A DNA stretch of 64,000 nucleotides from Streptomyces sp. CA-278952. GTDB taxonomy: Bacteria; Actinomycetota; Actinomycetes; Streptomycetales; Streptomycetaceae. The stretch spans positions 6,979,501 to 7,043,500 of the forward strand of contig NZ_CP112880.1 of the NCBI RefSeq assembly GCF_028747205.1, written 5' to 3'. A model generated the notes under the pieces. That model saw nothing but the letters and a program-made list of their open reading frames with translations. It was not told the DNA's origin and ran no database searches. Below are positions 53,417 to 62,132 of this stretch, piece by piece (the stretch's first letter is position 1; each line of letters begins with the position of its first letter). Both the position numbers and the translations under genes were made by a program.

Positions 53417-54619
53417 TCAGCGCACCGCCACCACCGCCGAGCCGTGCCCGAACAGCCCCTGGTTCGCTGTGATGCCGACCCGTGCGCCCGGTACCTGCCG
53501 CTCCCCGGCCCGTCCGCGCAACTGCCCGGTGAGCTCGCAGACCTGCGCGATGGCCTGGGCGGGGACGGCCTCGCCGAACGAGGCGAGACCGCCGCTCGTG
53601 TTCACCGGAACCCGGCCGCCCAGCGCGGTCGCCCCCGTCCGCAGCAGCTTCGCTCCCTCACCGGGACCACAGAGCCCGAGGTCCTCGTACCACTCCAGCT
53701 CCAGGGCCGTGGACAGGTCGTAGACCTCGGCCAGTGAGAGATCCTCCGGCCCGATCCCCGCCTCCTCGTACGCGGTCCGCGCGATCGAGGCGCGGAAGCT
53801 CTCGGGGGAGGGGGCCACCGCCACCGCCGAGTCCGTGCCGATGTCCGGCAGGTCCAGGACGGTCCTCGGGAACGTGGGCGTCACGGTGGAGACGGCCCGG
53901 ATCCGCACCGGATCCCGCACCCCGCGACGCCGCGCGAACTCCATGCTGGACAGCACCAAGGCGGCGGCTCCGTCGGACGTGGCGCAGATGTCCAGCAGCC
54001 GCAGCGGATCGGCGACCATCGCGGAGGCGGCGACCTCCTCGGCGGTGACCGGCACCCGGTAGCGGGCGTACTCGTTCAGCGCTCCCGCCGCCGCGTTCTT
54101 CACCTTGACCAGGGCGAAGTCCTCCTGGGTGTCCCCGTACAGCGCCATGCGGCGACGGGCGTACAGCCCGAAGTAGGCCGGATTCGTCGCCCCGAGCGCC
54201 CGGAAGCGCAACCAGTCCGGGTCGTCGGGCCGCTCCCCGCCCGCCGGGGCGAAGAACCCCTTGGGCGCCGCGTCGGCCCCCACCACCAGCACCACGTCCG
54301 CCAGTCCCGCCAGGATCTGCGCCCGCGCCGTGTCGATCGCCTGAGCCCCGGAGGCGCAGGCCGCGTACACGGACGCCACCCGCGCCCCCTGCCACCCGAG
54401 CGCCCGGGCGAACGTCGCCCCCGCCACGTACCCCGGATAGCCCCCGCGCACCGTCTGCGCGCCCACCACCGACCGGACCTCGGGCCAGCCGATGCCCGCG
54501 TCCGCGAGGGCGGCGTGCGCGGCGATCCGCCCGTACGTGACGAAACCGCGCCCCCACTTGCCCCACGGGTGCATCCCGGCCCCGAGGACGGCCACGTCGC
54601 CGGCCCTCCCGCCGGTCAT
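53417..54619 (-). CDS. Thiolase-like lipid-transfer protein (SCP2/acetyl-CoA acetyltransferase type)
   Basis: A 400-residue thiolase-fold protein. VYAACASGAQAIDTARAQIL holds the nucleophilic-type Cys (about 85-104) and NTSGGLASFGEAVPAQ with ANQGLFGHGSAVV gives the C-terminal HGxG-type motif. Such proteins form complexes with DUF35 partners and act in steroid or acyl-CoA side-chain breakdown, for example as retro-aldolases. Its ATG overlaps the upstream DUF35 stop, supporting a two-subunit enzyme. Confidence 0.9.
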   Translation of the reverse strand: MTGGRAGDVAVLGAGMHPWGKWGRGFVTYGRIAAHAALADAGIGWPEVRSVVGAQTVRGGYPGYVAGATFARALGWQGARVASVYAACASGAQAIDTARAQILAGLADVVLVVGADAAPKGFFAPAGGERPDDPDWLRFRALGATNPAYFGLYARRRMALYGDTQEDFALVKVKNAAAGALNEYARYRVPVTAEEVAASAMVADPLRLLDICATSDGAAALVLSSMEFARRRGVRDPVRIRAVSTVTPTFPRTVLDLPDIGTDSAVAVAPSPESFRASIARTAYEEAGIGPEDLSLAEVYDLSTALELEWYEDLGLCGPGEGAKLLRTGATALGGRVPVNTSGGLASFGEAVPAQAIAQVCELTGQLRGRAGERQVPGARVGITANQGLFGHGSAVVAVR

Positions 54620-55083
54620 GAACCGGCCCCTGCCGCCGCTACGGGACGCCAGTGCCAGGTCGTGTGCACGACTCCCGTCGCCCGGTCCTCGTCCAGGACA
54701 CCCGGTACGACCTCCACCACCGAGCCGACGGGGAGATCGGCCACGGCCACCCCCGGGGCGGCCTGCCCCAGCACCACCATGCGCTCGGCGGCCAGCTCGA
54801 CGGCGACCAGGGTGTACGGAGTCCAGGGCGCCTCGGGGTCGCTGACGTACGGGGGAGGGGGCCGGTAGCGCCCGTCGGTGCAGGACCACACCGTGCCCCG
54901 CTTCGACAGCGGAGCCTCCTCCAGCTCGCCGCCGGGGCAGCCCGGGTTGCGGCAGTGGCCGTCCTCCCGGGGGAAGTGCACCGACCGGCAGTCGGAGCAC
55001 CGGGTGCCCAGCAGCCGGAAATCCTCCTCCGCGGCGTCCTCGGTGAACCAACCGGCCACCACGGGTATGCGCGTGCGCGACAA
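54616..55083 (-). CDS. DUF35 OB-fold/zinc-ribbon partner protein
   Basis: A protein of about 155 residues with a zinc ribbon (TRCSDCRSVHFPREDGHC, then NPGCPG) and an OB-fold (YTLVAVELAAERMVVLGQAA, GSVVEVVPGVL). DUF35 proteins pair with thiolase-like enzymes and bind acyl-CoA. The start is uncertain: TTG 55083 follows GGGAGGGG closely, GTG 55098 is possible, and the next GTG lies within the domain. Translationally coupled to the thiolase gene by ATGA. Confidence 0.85.
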   Translation of the reverse strand: MSRTRIPVVAGWFTEDAAEEDFRLLGTRCSDCRSVHFPREDGHCRNPGCPGGELEEAPLSKRGTVWSCTDGRYRPPPPYVSDPEAPWTPYTLVAVELAAERMVVLGQAAPGVAVADLPVGSVVEVVPGVLDEDRATGVVHTTWHWRPVAAAGAGS

Positions 55084-55102
55084 AGCCCCTCCCGGCACTG
55101 AA

Positions 55103-55119
55103 TCTGACGGAACGTCAGA
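55103..55119. promoter_or_regulatory. Palindromic operator, TetR-type
   Basis: TCTGACG, GAA, CGTCAGA forms a perfect 17-base palindrome directly ahead of the DUF35-thiolase pair. It resembles operators of TetR regulators of lipid and acyl-CoA metabolism in actinobacteria. No such regulator gene is next to it, so control would be from elsewhere. Confidence 0.65.
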
Positions 55120-55184
55120 AGTGTGCCACGGGCGCCCTCGTCCGGCGAGGGGTCCGGCCCGCCGACCCTGGCCGAGCCCGGCCC

Positions 55185-55220
55185 GCCGACCCGCCCCGGC
55201 GCGCCGACCCGCCCCGGCGC
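55185..55220. repeat. Two exact 18-base tandem copies
   Basis: GCCGACCCGCCCCGGCGC occurs twice without spacer (55185-55202, 55203-55220), with a third degenerate copy just before. It sits just left of the stop of the Mpo1-like gene. Confidence 0.85.
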
Positions 55221-55228
55221 GCCGGGCC

Positions 55229-55630
55229 TCAGCCGCGCCCGTCCCCGCCCTGCCCGTGTTCACCCCCGCCGGTACTCCCGCCCTCGCCGTGCTCCGCCAG
55301 CCACTTCGCCGCGGTCTCCGCCAACTCCGCGTCCCGGCCCGCGAGCATCGTCCGGATCATCTGCGCGTCACCGCGCAGCGACCACGCCGGATGCCCGAAC
55401 GTGGCCGGGTTGTTCTTCTCGATCAGGAAGTGCGCGGGCCACGCCGTGCCGTAACCGATCAGCGGCAGAGCCGCGAGATAGCGTTTCCGGCCCCGCGCGA
55501 GCCCGTACGCGGAGATCGCGAGCCCGGTCAGGGTGCCGGTGAGATGGACCCAGCGGGTGGCAGCACGGGAGTGCATCGCGACGTAGTACGGCCAGAATTC
55601 CTCGTACGTATCGAACGTCTGCTGTGACAT
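55229..55630 (-). CDS. DUF962 / Mpo1-like membrane protein
   Basis: A 133-residue protein with the DUF962 core: YEEFWPYYVAMHSRAATRWV, HLTGTLTGL and FLIEKNNPATFGHPAWSLRG, including the conserved histidines (HSRAATRWVH, HFLIEKN). Yeast Mpo1 is an iron-dependent dioxygenase of 2-hydroxy fatty acids; the equivalent histidines are here, so a related oxidation is plausible. About two helices. The tail after residue 110 is Gly-rich and probably not conserved. Confidence 0.85.
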   Translation of the reverse strand: MSQQTFDTYEEFWPYYVAMHSRAATRWVHLTGTLTGLAISAYGLARGRKRYLAALPLIGYGTAWPAHFLIEKNNPATFGHPAWSLRGDAQMIRTMLAGRDAELAETAAKWLAEHGEGGSTGGGEHGQGGDGRG

Positions 55631-55689
55631 ACGGGCACCGTAGCCGCCCGATCGGCAACCGAACACGCCGCTTTCGCGTCCGAGATGAA

Positions 55690-55734
55690 GAACGGGCGGC
55701 CGGAGCCCACGGGGGTGGTCCCGGTCGCCCGTTC
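55690..55734 (-). terminator. Hairpin after the VanX-like gene
   Basis: GAACGGGCG and CGCCCGTTC (9-base exact arms, further partial pairing inside) lie 28 bases past the stop at 55762. Confidence 0.7.
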
Positions 55735-55761
55735 CCCACCCCTCGGGGCGACTGTTTTCGG

Positions 55762-56568
55762 TCAGCGCCCGGCGACCGAGCGGCGGTGCACCGGGAAGTC
55801 GAAATACGTGTCCGGGAACGGCTCCGGCCTGAACGTGAAGTGCCACCACTCCTCCGGCAGGTTCACGAACCCCACCTCGCTCAACGTCCGCTTCAGGAAC
55901 TGCCGGTTGGCGCGCTGAGACCCCTGGACCCGGGGATCGTCCGTGTGCGACAGGGTGTCGAAGCAGTCGTAACCCGTGCCCATGTCCACCGAGTTGTCGG
56001 GGAACCGCACGTCCTTCGGCGCGAAGCAGGGGGCCAGCGGCTCGCCCGGACGGTACGGCCCGGTCGGCAGGGCGGGGAGCCGGACCAGGGTCAGGTCCAC
56101 CGTGCTGCCCCGGCTGTGCCCGGACTTCTCCGCGATGTAGCCGTCCTCGAACAGCCGGTCCTTGTCGACCCGCGGATAGAACTCCCCCTTCATGGTCTGG
56201 TCGTCGAGGTCCTTCGCCCACCGCACGAAATGGTCCACCGCCCGCTGTGGCCGGTAGCAGTCGTACACCTTCAGTGAGTACCCCTGAGGCAACAGCCGCC
56301 GCTGCGCCAGGTGCAGGGCACGGGCGGCCGGCCGGGTCAGGATGCAGACCGGCTGCCGGTATCCGTCCACCCTCTCGCCGAGGAAGGTGTGCGCCGTGGT
56401 GTAACGCATCTCCTGGATGATCGTCGGGTCCACCGAGCGCAGCGCCACGAACTCCTCGGGAGCTTTCGGTTCGGGGCGCGCCTGCGCCGCGGGGGAGAGG
56501 GCGGTGACGGCGAGGAGGGCGGCGGCCGTGGCGGCCAGAGCACGCAGAGCGGTACGCATTCCTGTCAT
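55762..56568 (-). CDS. Secreted D-Ala-D-Ala dipeptidase, VanX/DdpX type
   Basis: A protein of about 268 residues. A Sec signal (TALRALAATAAALLAVTALS, cleavage after AQA near residue 30) is followed by the zinc peptidase M15 domain: SGHSRGSTVDLTL supplies the zinc His and Asp, and EEWWHFTF the catalytic Glu-x-x-His. Export distinguishes it from resistance VanX and suggests turnover of cell-wall dipeptides outside the cell. Starts GTG 56574, ATG 56568 and ATG 56559 are all possible. Confidence 0.88.
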   Translation of the reverse strand: MTGMRTALRALAATAAALLAVTALSPAAQARPEPKAPEEFVALRSVDPTIIQEMRYTTAHTFLGERVDGYRQPVCILTRPAARALHLAQRRLLPQGYSLKVYDCYRPQRAVDHFVRWAKDLDDQTMKGEFYPRVDKDRLFEDGYIAEKSGHSRGSTVDLTLVRLPALPTGPYRPGEPLAPCFAPKDVRFPDNSVDMGTGYDCFDTLSHTDDPRVQGSQRANRQFLKRTLSEVGFVNLPEEWWHFTFRPEPFPDTYFDFPVHRRSVAGR

Positions 56569-56714
56569 GGGCACACCGTCTATCAGCTTCGTGGCCTCCG
56601 GGAAAGGACACGGCGTCGCTTCCCCCGGAAATCAGGGACGGCCGGAGAGCCGAAAGGGCCGGAGAGAGCCGGAAGGGCCGAAATGCCGGAAGGACGGTTC
56701 GATACAGTCCGCCC

Positions 56715-57281
56715 GTGTCCGAACCCGACAGCAGCCCCTCCCCGACCGCCGTCCCGCAGCCGCCCCGGTATGTACGGGATTCCCACTGCGGTACCTGCGG
56801 AGCCCCGTACACCGCGCTACCGTCCGCGGGTGCCTGGCCCCGCACCTGCGCGCACTGCCGAACCACCGCCTACCGCAACCCGCTCCCTGTCGCGGTCGCC
56901 CTGCTACCCGTCACCGGCCCGCGCTCCACCGGACTCGTCGTCATCACCCGCACCATCGAGCCCCAGAAGGGCGGAACGGCCCTGCCCGGCGGGTTCATCG
57001 ACCATGCCGAGGACTGGCGTGCGGCGGTCGTCCGGGAGTTGCGCGAGGAGACCGGCATCGAGGCCGCCGCAGAGGACGTCCGTCTCGCCGACACCCTCAG
57101 CGACACCGCCGGCCACCTCCTGGTCTTCGGCCTTCTCCCGGCACGCCCCCTCGCGAGCCTCCCGCCCTCGGTCCCCACCGACGAGACATCCGGCTACGAC
57201 GTCCTGTACGGCCCGCGCCCCCTGGCCTTCCCGTTGCACACGGAGGCGGCCGACGCCTGGTTCGCAGGCCGCCACGGCTGA
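56715..57281 (+). CDS. Nudix hydrolase with N-terminal zinc ribbon
   Basis: A 188-residue protein. CGTCGAPYTA and CAHCRTTAYRN form a four-cysteine zinc ribbon (about 25-50) as in NADH pyrophosphatase-like proteins. The Nudix box GGFIDHAEDWRAAVVRELRE then ETGIE is complete apart from the initial spacing. It probably hydrolyses a nucleoside diphosphate derivative. GTG 56715 is preceded by TACAGT with a 6-base spacing, indicating a leaderless transcript. Confidence 0.88.
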   Translation: MSEPDSSPSPTAVPQPPRYVRDSHCGTCGAPYTALPSAGAWPRTCAHCRTTAYRNPLPVAVALLPVTGPRSTGLVVITRTIEPQKGGTALPGGFIDHAEDWRAAVVRELREETGIEAAAEDVRLADTLSDTAGHLLVFGLLPARPLASLPPSVPTDETSGYDVLYGPRPLAFPLHTEAADAWFAGRHG

Positions 57282-57360
57282 GGCCGTCACAGTCGGGGCG
57301 GCCACGGCTGAGGCCACTGGACCCCACGCGCCGGCCCCGCACGCGCCGGGACCCGCTCCC

Positions 57361-57480
57361 TGATCCGACCCGGTCCGACCTGATCCGACCCGGTCCGACC
57401 TGATCCGACCCGGTCCCACCTGGTCCGACCCGGTCCCACCTGGTCCGACCTGATGCGACCTGGTCCGACCTGGTCCGAAC
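57361..57480. repeat. Twelve exact-length 10-base tandem repeats
   Basis: Units TGATCCGACC, CGGTCCGACC, CGGTCCCACC and TGGTCCGACC alternate for exactly 120 bases. They fill the gap between the Nudix gene and the convergent GH31 gene. All units have length 10, so the array is under a helical period close to 10.5. Confidence 0.95.
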
Positions 57481-57488
57481 GAGAGGCC

Positions 57489-59858
57489 CTAAGGGCTGTC
57501 CCGCCCCCGCACCCCCCGCACCCGTACCGGAAAGTCGACCCCGCCCTCCGCGCCGTCCCGCTCCACCACCACACGGTCGCCTTCCCACCGCGTCACATAC
57601 CGCTCGACCTCCGCCTCCGCCCACCCGTCGCCCGGGTCCCGCACCACCAGCCCGCCGCCGGTACGCCCCGGCGCGGGCGCCCACACCTCCAGCTCCGGGC
57701 CGCCGTCCGCACCCCGTACCGGAATCACCGCGCCCGCCCTCGCCAGCACCGGCACCCGCGACAGGGGAGCGTCGAACAGGACCTGGCCCGGGCCCTCGTA
57801 CGCCCGCCCGGTCGCCGTGTCGTACCACCGCCCCCGGGGCAGCCGCACCGCCCGCCGCCGCGTCCCCGGCTCCAGCACCGGAGCCACCAACAGCGCGTCG
57901 CCCAACAGGAACGCGTCCTCGCACTCCCGCAACGCCCGGTCACCCGGCGCGCCCCACCACATCGGCCGCACATAGGGCGCGCCGGTCATCCGCGCCACAT
58001 GCGACAGCGTCACGAAGTACGGGCGCAGCCGCTCCCGCTCCACCAGCGCCGCCCGCGCGTGCTCCAGTACCTCAGGACCGAACTCCCACGGCTCCCGCCG
58101 CCCCGCGTCGATCGCCGCATGGGTCCGGAACAACGGCAGATACGCCCCCAGCTGGAACCACCGCAGATACAGCTCCGGCGACGGGAACCCGTCGAACCCG
58201 CCCACATCCGGACCCGAATACGGCACCCCGCACAGCCCCAGCCCCACCACCAGCGACAACGAAGCCCGCAGCCCCGGCCACCCCGTCGACACATCACCGG
58301 ACCAGGTGCCCCCGTACCTCTGCATCCCCGCCCAGCCCGACCGCGAGAACAAGAACGGCCGCTCCTCCGGACGGAACCGGAGCAGCCCCTCATAACCCGC
58401 CCTCGCCATCGCCAGGGCGTACACGTTGTGCGCCTCCCGGTGATCACCACCCGCGCCCTCCAGCACATGCCGGGCCGAACGCGGCAGCGACGGATCCCCG
58501 AACGCCGCGAACGACACCGGCTCGTTCATGTCGTGCCAGACCCCCGAGAAGCCCTGCGCAAGCCGTTCCTCGTACAGAGATCCCCACCAATTCCGCACAA
58601 GCGGATCAGTGAAGTCCGGATAGACCGAGGCCCCCGGCCACACCTCCCCGACCACCACCCGCCCCCGCGCGTCCCGGACGTACGCCCCCCGCTCCCCGAC
58701 CGCCGCCCCCGCGTCGAACACCGCGTCGCCGGGCTCCGCCTTCACCGCCGGATCCACGATCGACACCAGCCGCACCCCGTCCTCGCGCAGCTCCTCCGCC
58801 AGCGCCGGCAACGCGGGGAACCGCGCACGGTCCACCGTGAACACCCGATGCGCGTCGTAGTGGTCGATGTCCAGATGCAGCACCGACAGCGGCAGCCCCC
58901 GCTCCCGGTACCCGTCGACCACCCGCCGCACCTCCACCTCGCTGCCGAACCCCCACCGGGCATGCTGCGGCCCCAGCGCCCAGGACGGCGGCAGCGCCGG
59001 CGCGCCCGTCAGCGCCGTCCAGCCCTGGAGCACCCGGGCCGGCGTCCCCGCCACCACCCAGCAGCGCAGCGGCCCGCCCTCCATCCGCACCTCGCAGGCG
59101 CCCGGCCGGTCATGCCCCGAACCGGCGCCCTCCTCGCCCTCCCGCAGCACCACCCGTCCCGCCCAGCTGTTGTCGTGAAACACCAGATGCGTCCCCGCGT
59201 CCGACACCACTACCTGCACCGGCATCGTCAGATACAGCGGATCGTCCCCCGGACCGAAACGCCCGCCCGGATCGGTGTTCCACAGCCCGTACACCCCGTC
59301 CCGCAACCGGGGCCCGCCCGCCCGGCCCCCCAGCCCGAAGAACCGCGCGTCCGCCGGCACCTCGGAGCGCTGCACCCACCGCACCGGCCCCCCGCCCGCC
59401 GGCTCCCACCAGCGCGGGGGCAGCTCCCGCCGCAACAGCAACCCGCCCGGCGTCCGCAGCTCCACCGCCCCGGTCCGCGACACCACCACCGTCAGCCGCT
59501 CCGACACCACCTGCCAGCCGCCGTCCTTGTCCGGCTCCAGCACCGCCCGCGGATCCGGCGCGGGCGCCTCACCCGCCACCGCGTACGACGGCAGCGGCTC
59601 CGCCCCGTCCCACGCCCAGAACACCGCACCGCCCACCGACACACGGATACGCAGCTCCGAACGGGCGAACCGCACCACACCCCCACCCGGGCCCGGCTCC
59701 GCACCCGTCAGCGCACCGGGCACCCGGGCCCGCTCCACCCCCCGCGGCGGCAGCGCCGCCGCGTCCGCGGACCGCCGCCGCCACGCCGAACGCACCGTGC
59801 GCAGCCCCCGCACCGAACCGACCAACCTCACCCGACGCACCAGGTCACGACCGTCCAT
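57489..59858 (-). CDS. GH31 family alpha-glycosidase
   Basis: A 789-residue cytoplasmic enzyme without a signal peptide. N-terminal beta domain (about 1-290), TIM barrel (about 300-640) with nucleophile Asp443 in WHDMNEP and acid/base Asp522 in WSGD, and C-terminal beta domains with LLVAPVLEPGTRRRAV. Family members hydrolyse terminal alpha-glucosides or alpha-xylosides; specificity is not clear. ATG at 59858 (MDGRDLVRRVRLV) is preferred to a GTG three codons upstream. Confidence 0.93.
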   Translation of the reverse strand: MDGRDLVRRVRLVGSVRGLRTVRSAWRRRSADAAALPPRGVERARVPGALTGAEPGPGGGVVRFARSELRIRVSVGGAVFWAWDGAEPLPSYAVAGEAPAPDPRAVLEPDKDGGWQVVSERLTVVVSRTGAVELRTPGGLLLRRELPPRWWEPAGGGPVRWVQRSEVPADARFFGLGGRAGGPRLRDGVYGLWNTDPGGRFGPGDDPLYLTMPVQVVVSDAGTHLVFHDNSWAGRVVLREGEEGAGSGHDRPGACEVRMEGGPLRCWVVAGTPARVLQGWTALTGAPALPPSWALGPQHARWGFGSEVEVRRVVDGYRERGLPLSVLHLDIDHYDAHRVFTVDRARFPALPALAEELREDGVRLVSIVDPAVKAEPGDAVFDAGAAVGERGAYVRDARGRVVVGEVWPGASVYPDFTDPLVRNWWGSLYEERLAQGFSGVWHDMNEPVSFAAFGDPSLPRSARHVLEGAGGDHREAHNVYALAMARAGYEGLLRFRPEERPFLFSRSGWAGMQRYGGTWSGDVSTGWPGLRASLSLVVGLGLCGVPYSGPDVGGFDGFPSPELYLRWFQLGAYLPLFRTHAAIDAGRREPWEFGPEVLEHARAALVERERLRPYFVTLSHVARMTGAPYVRPMWWGAPGDRALRECEDAFLLGDALLVAPVLEPGTRRRAVRLPRGRWYDTATGRAYEGPGQVLFDAPLSRVPVLARAGAVIPVRGADGGPELEVWAPAPGRTGGGLVVRDPGDGWAEAEVERYVTRWEGDRVVVERDGAEGGVDFPVRVRGVRGRDSP

Positions 59859-60077
59859 GGCGCACACCCTGCCACCCGCCCGACCCGCAGAACCTCCCGT
59901 TCAACTCCCGTTCACCCATGCCGGCCGGAGAAGGGCGGAACTCCTGACGGAGGGGCCACCCTGGTGCCGAAGACGATCACATGGCATCGTCCGTGTCAGC
60001 CGCTCACGCGCACATCCCGGCCCGTGCGGCGCCGACACGCCCACCCCGCGTACCCGTACAGCCAGGGAGCAGCCCTC

Positions 60078-62057
60078 ATGACCGCAGCCACGCCCGACGC
60101 CCCGCTCTGGCAGCCCGGCCCCGACCGCATCGAGGCCGCGGCCGTCACCCGCTTCCAGAACTGGGCCGCGACCCGGTACGGCGCCCCGGCCGAGGGCGGA
60201 TACGCGGCCCTGCACCGCTGGTCCGTCGACGAACTCGACAGCTTCTGGCAGGCCGTCGCCGAGTGGTTCGACATCCGCTTCTCCACGCCGTACGAGAGCG
60301 TCCTCGGCGACCGCGCGATGCCCGGCGCCACCTGGTTCCCCGGCGCCACCCTCAACTACGCCGAACACGCCCTGCGCACCGCGGAGGACCCGGCCCGCGC
60401 CGACACCCCCGCCCTGCTGTACGTCGACGAGACCCACACCCAGTCCCCTGTCAGCTGGGCCGAACTCCGCCGTCAGGTCGGCGCGCTGGCCGCCGAACTC
60501 CGCGCGCTGGGCGTCACCCCCGGCGACCGCGTCAGCGGCTACCTTCCCAACATCCCGCAGGCCGTCGTCGCCTTCCTCGCCACCGCGGCCGTCGGCGGCA
60601 TCTGGACCTCCTGCGCCCCCGACTTCGGCGCCCGCAGCGTCCTCGACCGGTTCCAGCAGATCGAACCCGTCGTCCTGTTCACCGTCGACGGCTACCGCTA
60701 CGGCGGCAAGGAACACGACCGCACCGAGACCGTCGCCGAACTCCGCCGCGAACTGCCCACCCTGCGCGCCGTCGTCCACATCCCGCTGCTCGGCACCGAC
60801 GCCCCCGAAGGCGCGCTCGCCTGGGCCGCCCTCACCTCCGCCGACACCGAGCCGGTCTTCGAACAGGTCCCCTTCGAGCACCCGCTCTGGGTCCTCTACT
60901 CCTCCGGCACCACCGGCCTGCCCAAGGCCATCGTCCAGTCCCAGGGCGGCATCCTGCTCGAACACTTCAAGCAGATCGGCCTGCACTGCGACCTCGGACC
61001 CGAGGACCGCTTCTTCTGGTACACCTCCACCGGCTGGATGATGTGGAACTTCCTCGTCTCCGGCCTCCTCACCGGCACCACCGTCGTCCTGTACGACGGC
61101 AGCCCCGGCTATCCGGACGTCCAAGCCCAGTGGCGGGTCGCCGAACAGACCGGCGCGACGCTCTACGGCACCTCCGCCGCGTACGTCATGGCCTGCCGCA
61201 AGGCCGACGTCCACCCCGGCCGCGACTTCGACCTCTCCCGCGTCCAGTGCGTCGCCACCACCGGATCACCGCTCCCGCCCGACGGCTTCCGCTGGCTCCA
61301 CGACGAGGTGGCCGAAGACCTCTGGATCGCCTCCGTCAGCGGCGGCACCGACGTCTGCAGCTGCTTCGCCGGAGCCGTCCCCACCCTCCCCGTCCACATC
61401 GGCGAACTCCAGGCCCCCTGCCTCGGCACCGACCTCCAGTCCTGGGACCCGGCCGGCGAACCCCTCATCGGCGAGGTCGGCGAACTCGTCGTCACCAACC
61501 CCCTCCCGTCCATGCCGATCCGCTTCTGGAACGACCCCGACGGCAGCCGCTACCACGACAGCTACTTCGACATGTACCCCGGCGTCTGGCGCCACGGGGA
61601 CTGGATCACCCTCACCGACCACGGCTCGGTGATCATCCACGGCCGCTCCGACTCCACTCTGAACCGCCAGGGCGTCCGCATGGGCTCCGCCGACATCTAC
61701 GAGGCCGTCGAACGGCTCCCCGAGATCCGCGAATCCCTCGTCATCGGCCTCGAAGAACCCGACGGCGGCTACTGGATGCCGCTCTTCGTCCACCTCGCCG
61801 ACGGCGCGACCCTCGACGACGAGCTGCGGGACGCGATCAAGCGGACCATCCGCGAGAACCTCTCCCCACGCCACGTACCGGACGAGGTCATCGAGGTCCC
61901 CGCCATCCCGCACACCCTCACCGGCAAGCGCATCGAGGTTCCGGTCAAGCGCCTCCTCCAGGGAACCGAGCTGGCCAAGGCGGTCAACCCGGGCTCCGTC
62001 GACAACCTCGACCTCCTCCACTTCTACGCCGAACTGGCCGCGAACCGAAACCGCTAG
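60078..62057 (+). CDS. Acetoacetyl-CoA synthetase
   Basis: A 659-residue AMP-forming acyl-CoA ligase of typical length for acetoacetate-CoA ligase. WSVDELDSFWQAVAEWFDIR is the family-specific N-terminus; LYSSGTTGLPKAIVQSQGG is the ATP-binding A3 motif; YTSTGWMMWN and the late HTLTGKRIEVPVKR (with the acylated/adenylation Lys) complete the set. It activates acetoacetate in the cytoplasm. ATG 60078 has CAGGGAGC ahead; the open frame continues upstream without being coding. Confidence 0.95.
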   Translation: MTAATPDAPLWQPGPDRIEAAAVTRFQNWAATRYGAPAEGGYAALHRWSVDELDSFWQAVAEWFDIRFSTPYESVLGDRAMPGATWFPGATLNYAEHALRTAEDPARADTPALLYVDETHTQSPVSWAELRRQVGALAAELRALGVTPGDRVSGYLPNIPQAVVAFLATAAVGGIWTSCAPDFGARSVLDRFQQIEPVVLFTVDGYRYGGKEHDRTETVAELRRELPTLRAVVHIPLLGTDAPEGALAWAALTSADTEPVFEQVPFEHPLWVLYSSGTTGLPKAIVQSQGGILLEHFKQIGLHCDLGPEDRFFWYTSTGWMMWNFLVSGLLTGTTVVLYDGSPGYPDVQAQWRVAEQTGATLYGTSAAYVMACRKADVHPGRDFDLSRVQCVATTGSPLPPDGFRWLHDEVAEDLWIASVSGGTDVCSCFAGAVPTLPVHIGELQAPCLGTDLQSWDPAGEPLIGEVGELVVTNPLPSMPIRFWNDPDGSRYHDSYFDMYPGVWRHGDWITLTDHGSVIIHGRSDSTLNRQGVRMGSADIYEAVERLPEIRESLVIGLEEPDGGYWMPLFVHLADGATLDDELRDAIKRTIRENLSPRHVPDEVIEVPAIPHTLTGKRIEVPVKRLLQGTELAKAVNPGSVDNLDLLHFYAELAANRNR

Positions 62058-62132
62058 GCCGCTGGTCAGCCCGCTTGTCAGTCCCCCTGATTACTCTGAG
62101 TGAGCAAGCATTCACCGCGCACAGGGGGACAC

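Noticed and set aside
57361..57480. CRISPR array
   Set aside because: Contiguous 10-base units with no spacers, and no cas genes; the repeats at 47521-47654 and 41511-41669 fail for the same reason.
57453..60077. In-frame extension of acetoacetyl-CoA synthetase upstream by 875 codons
   Set aside because: It runs antisense to the intact GH31 gene, is Arg/Pro-rich and has no ribosome site; the family starts at 60078.
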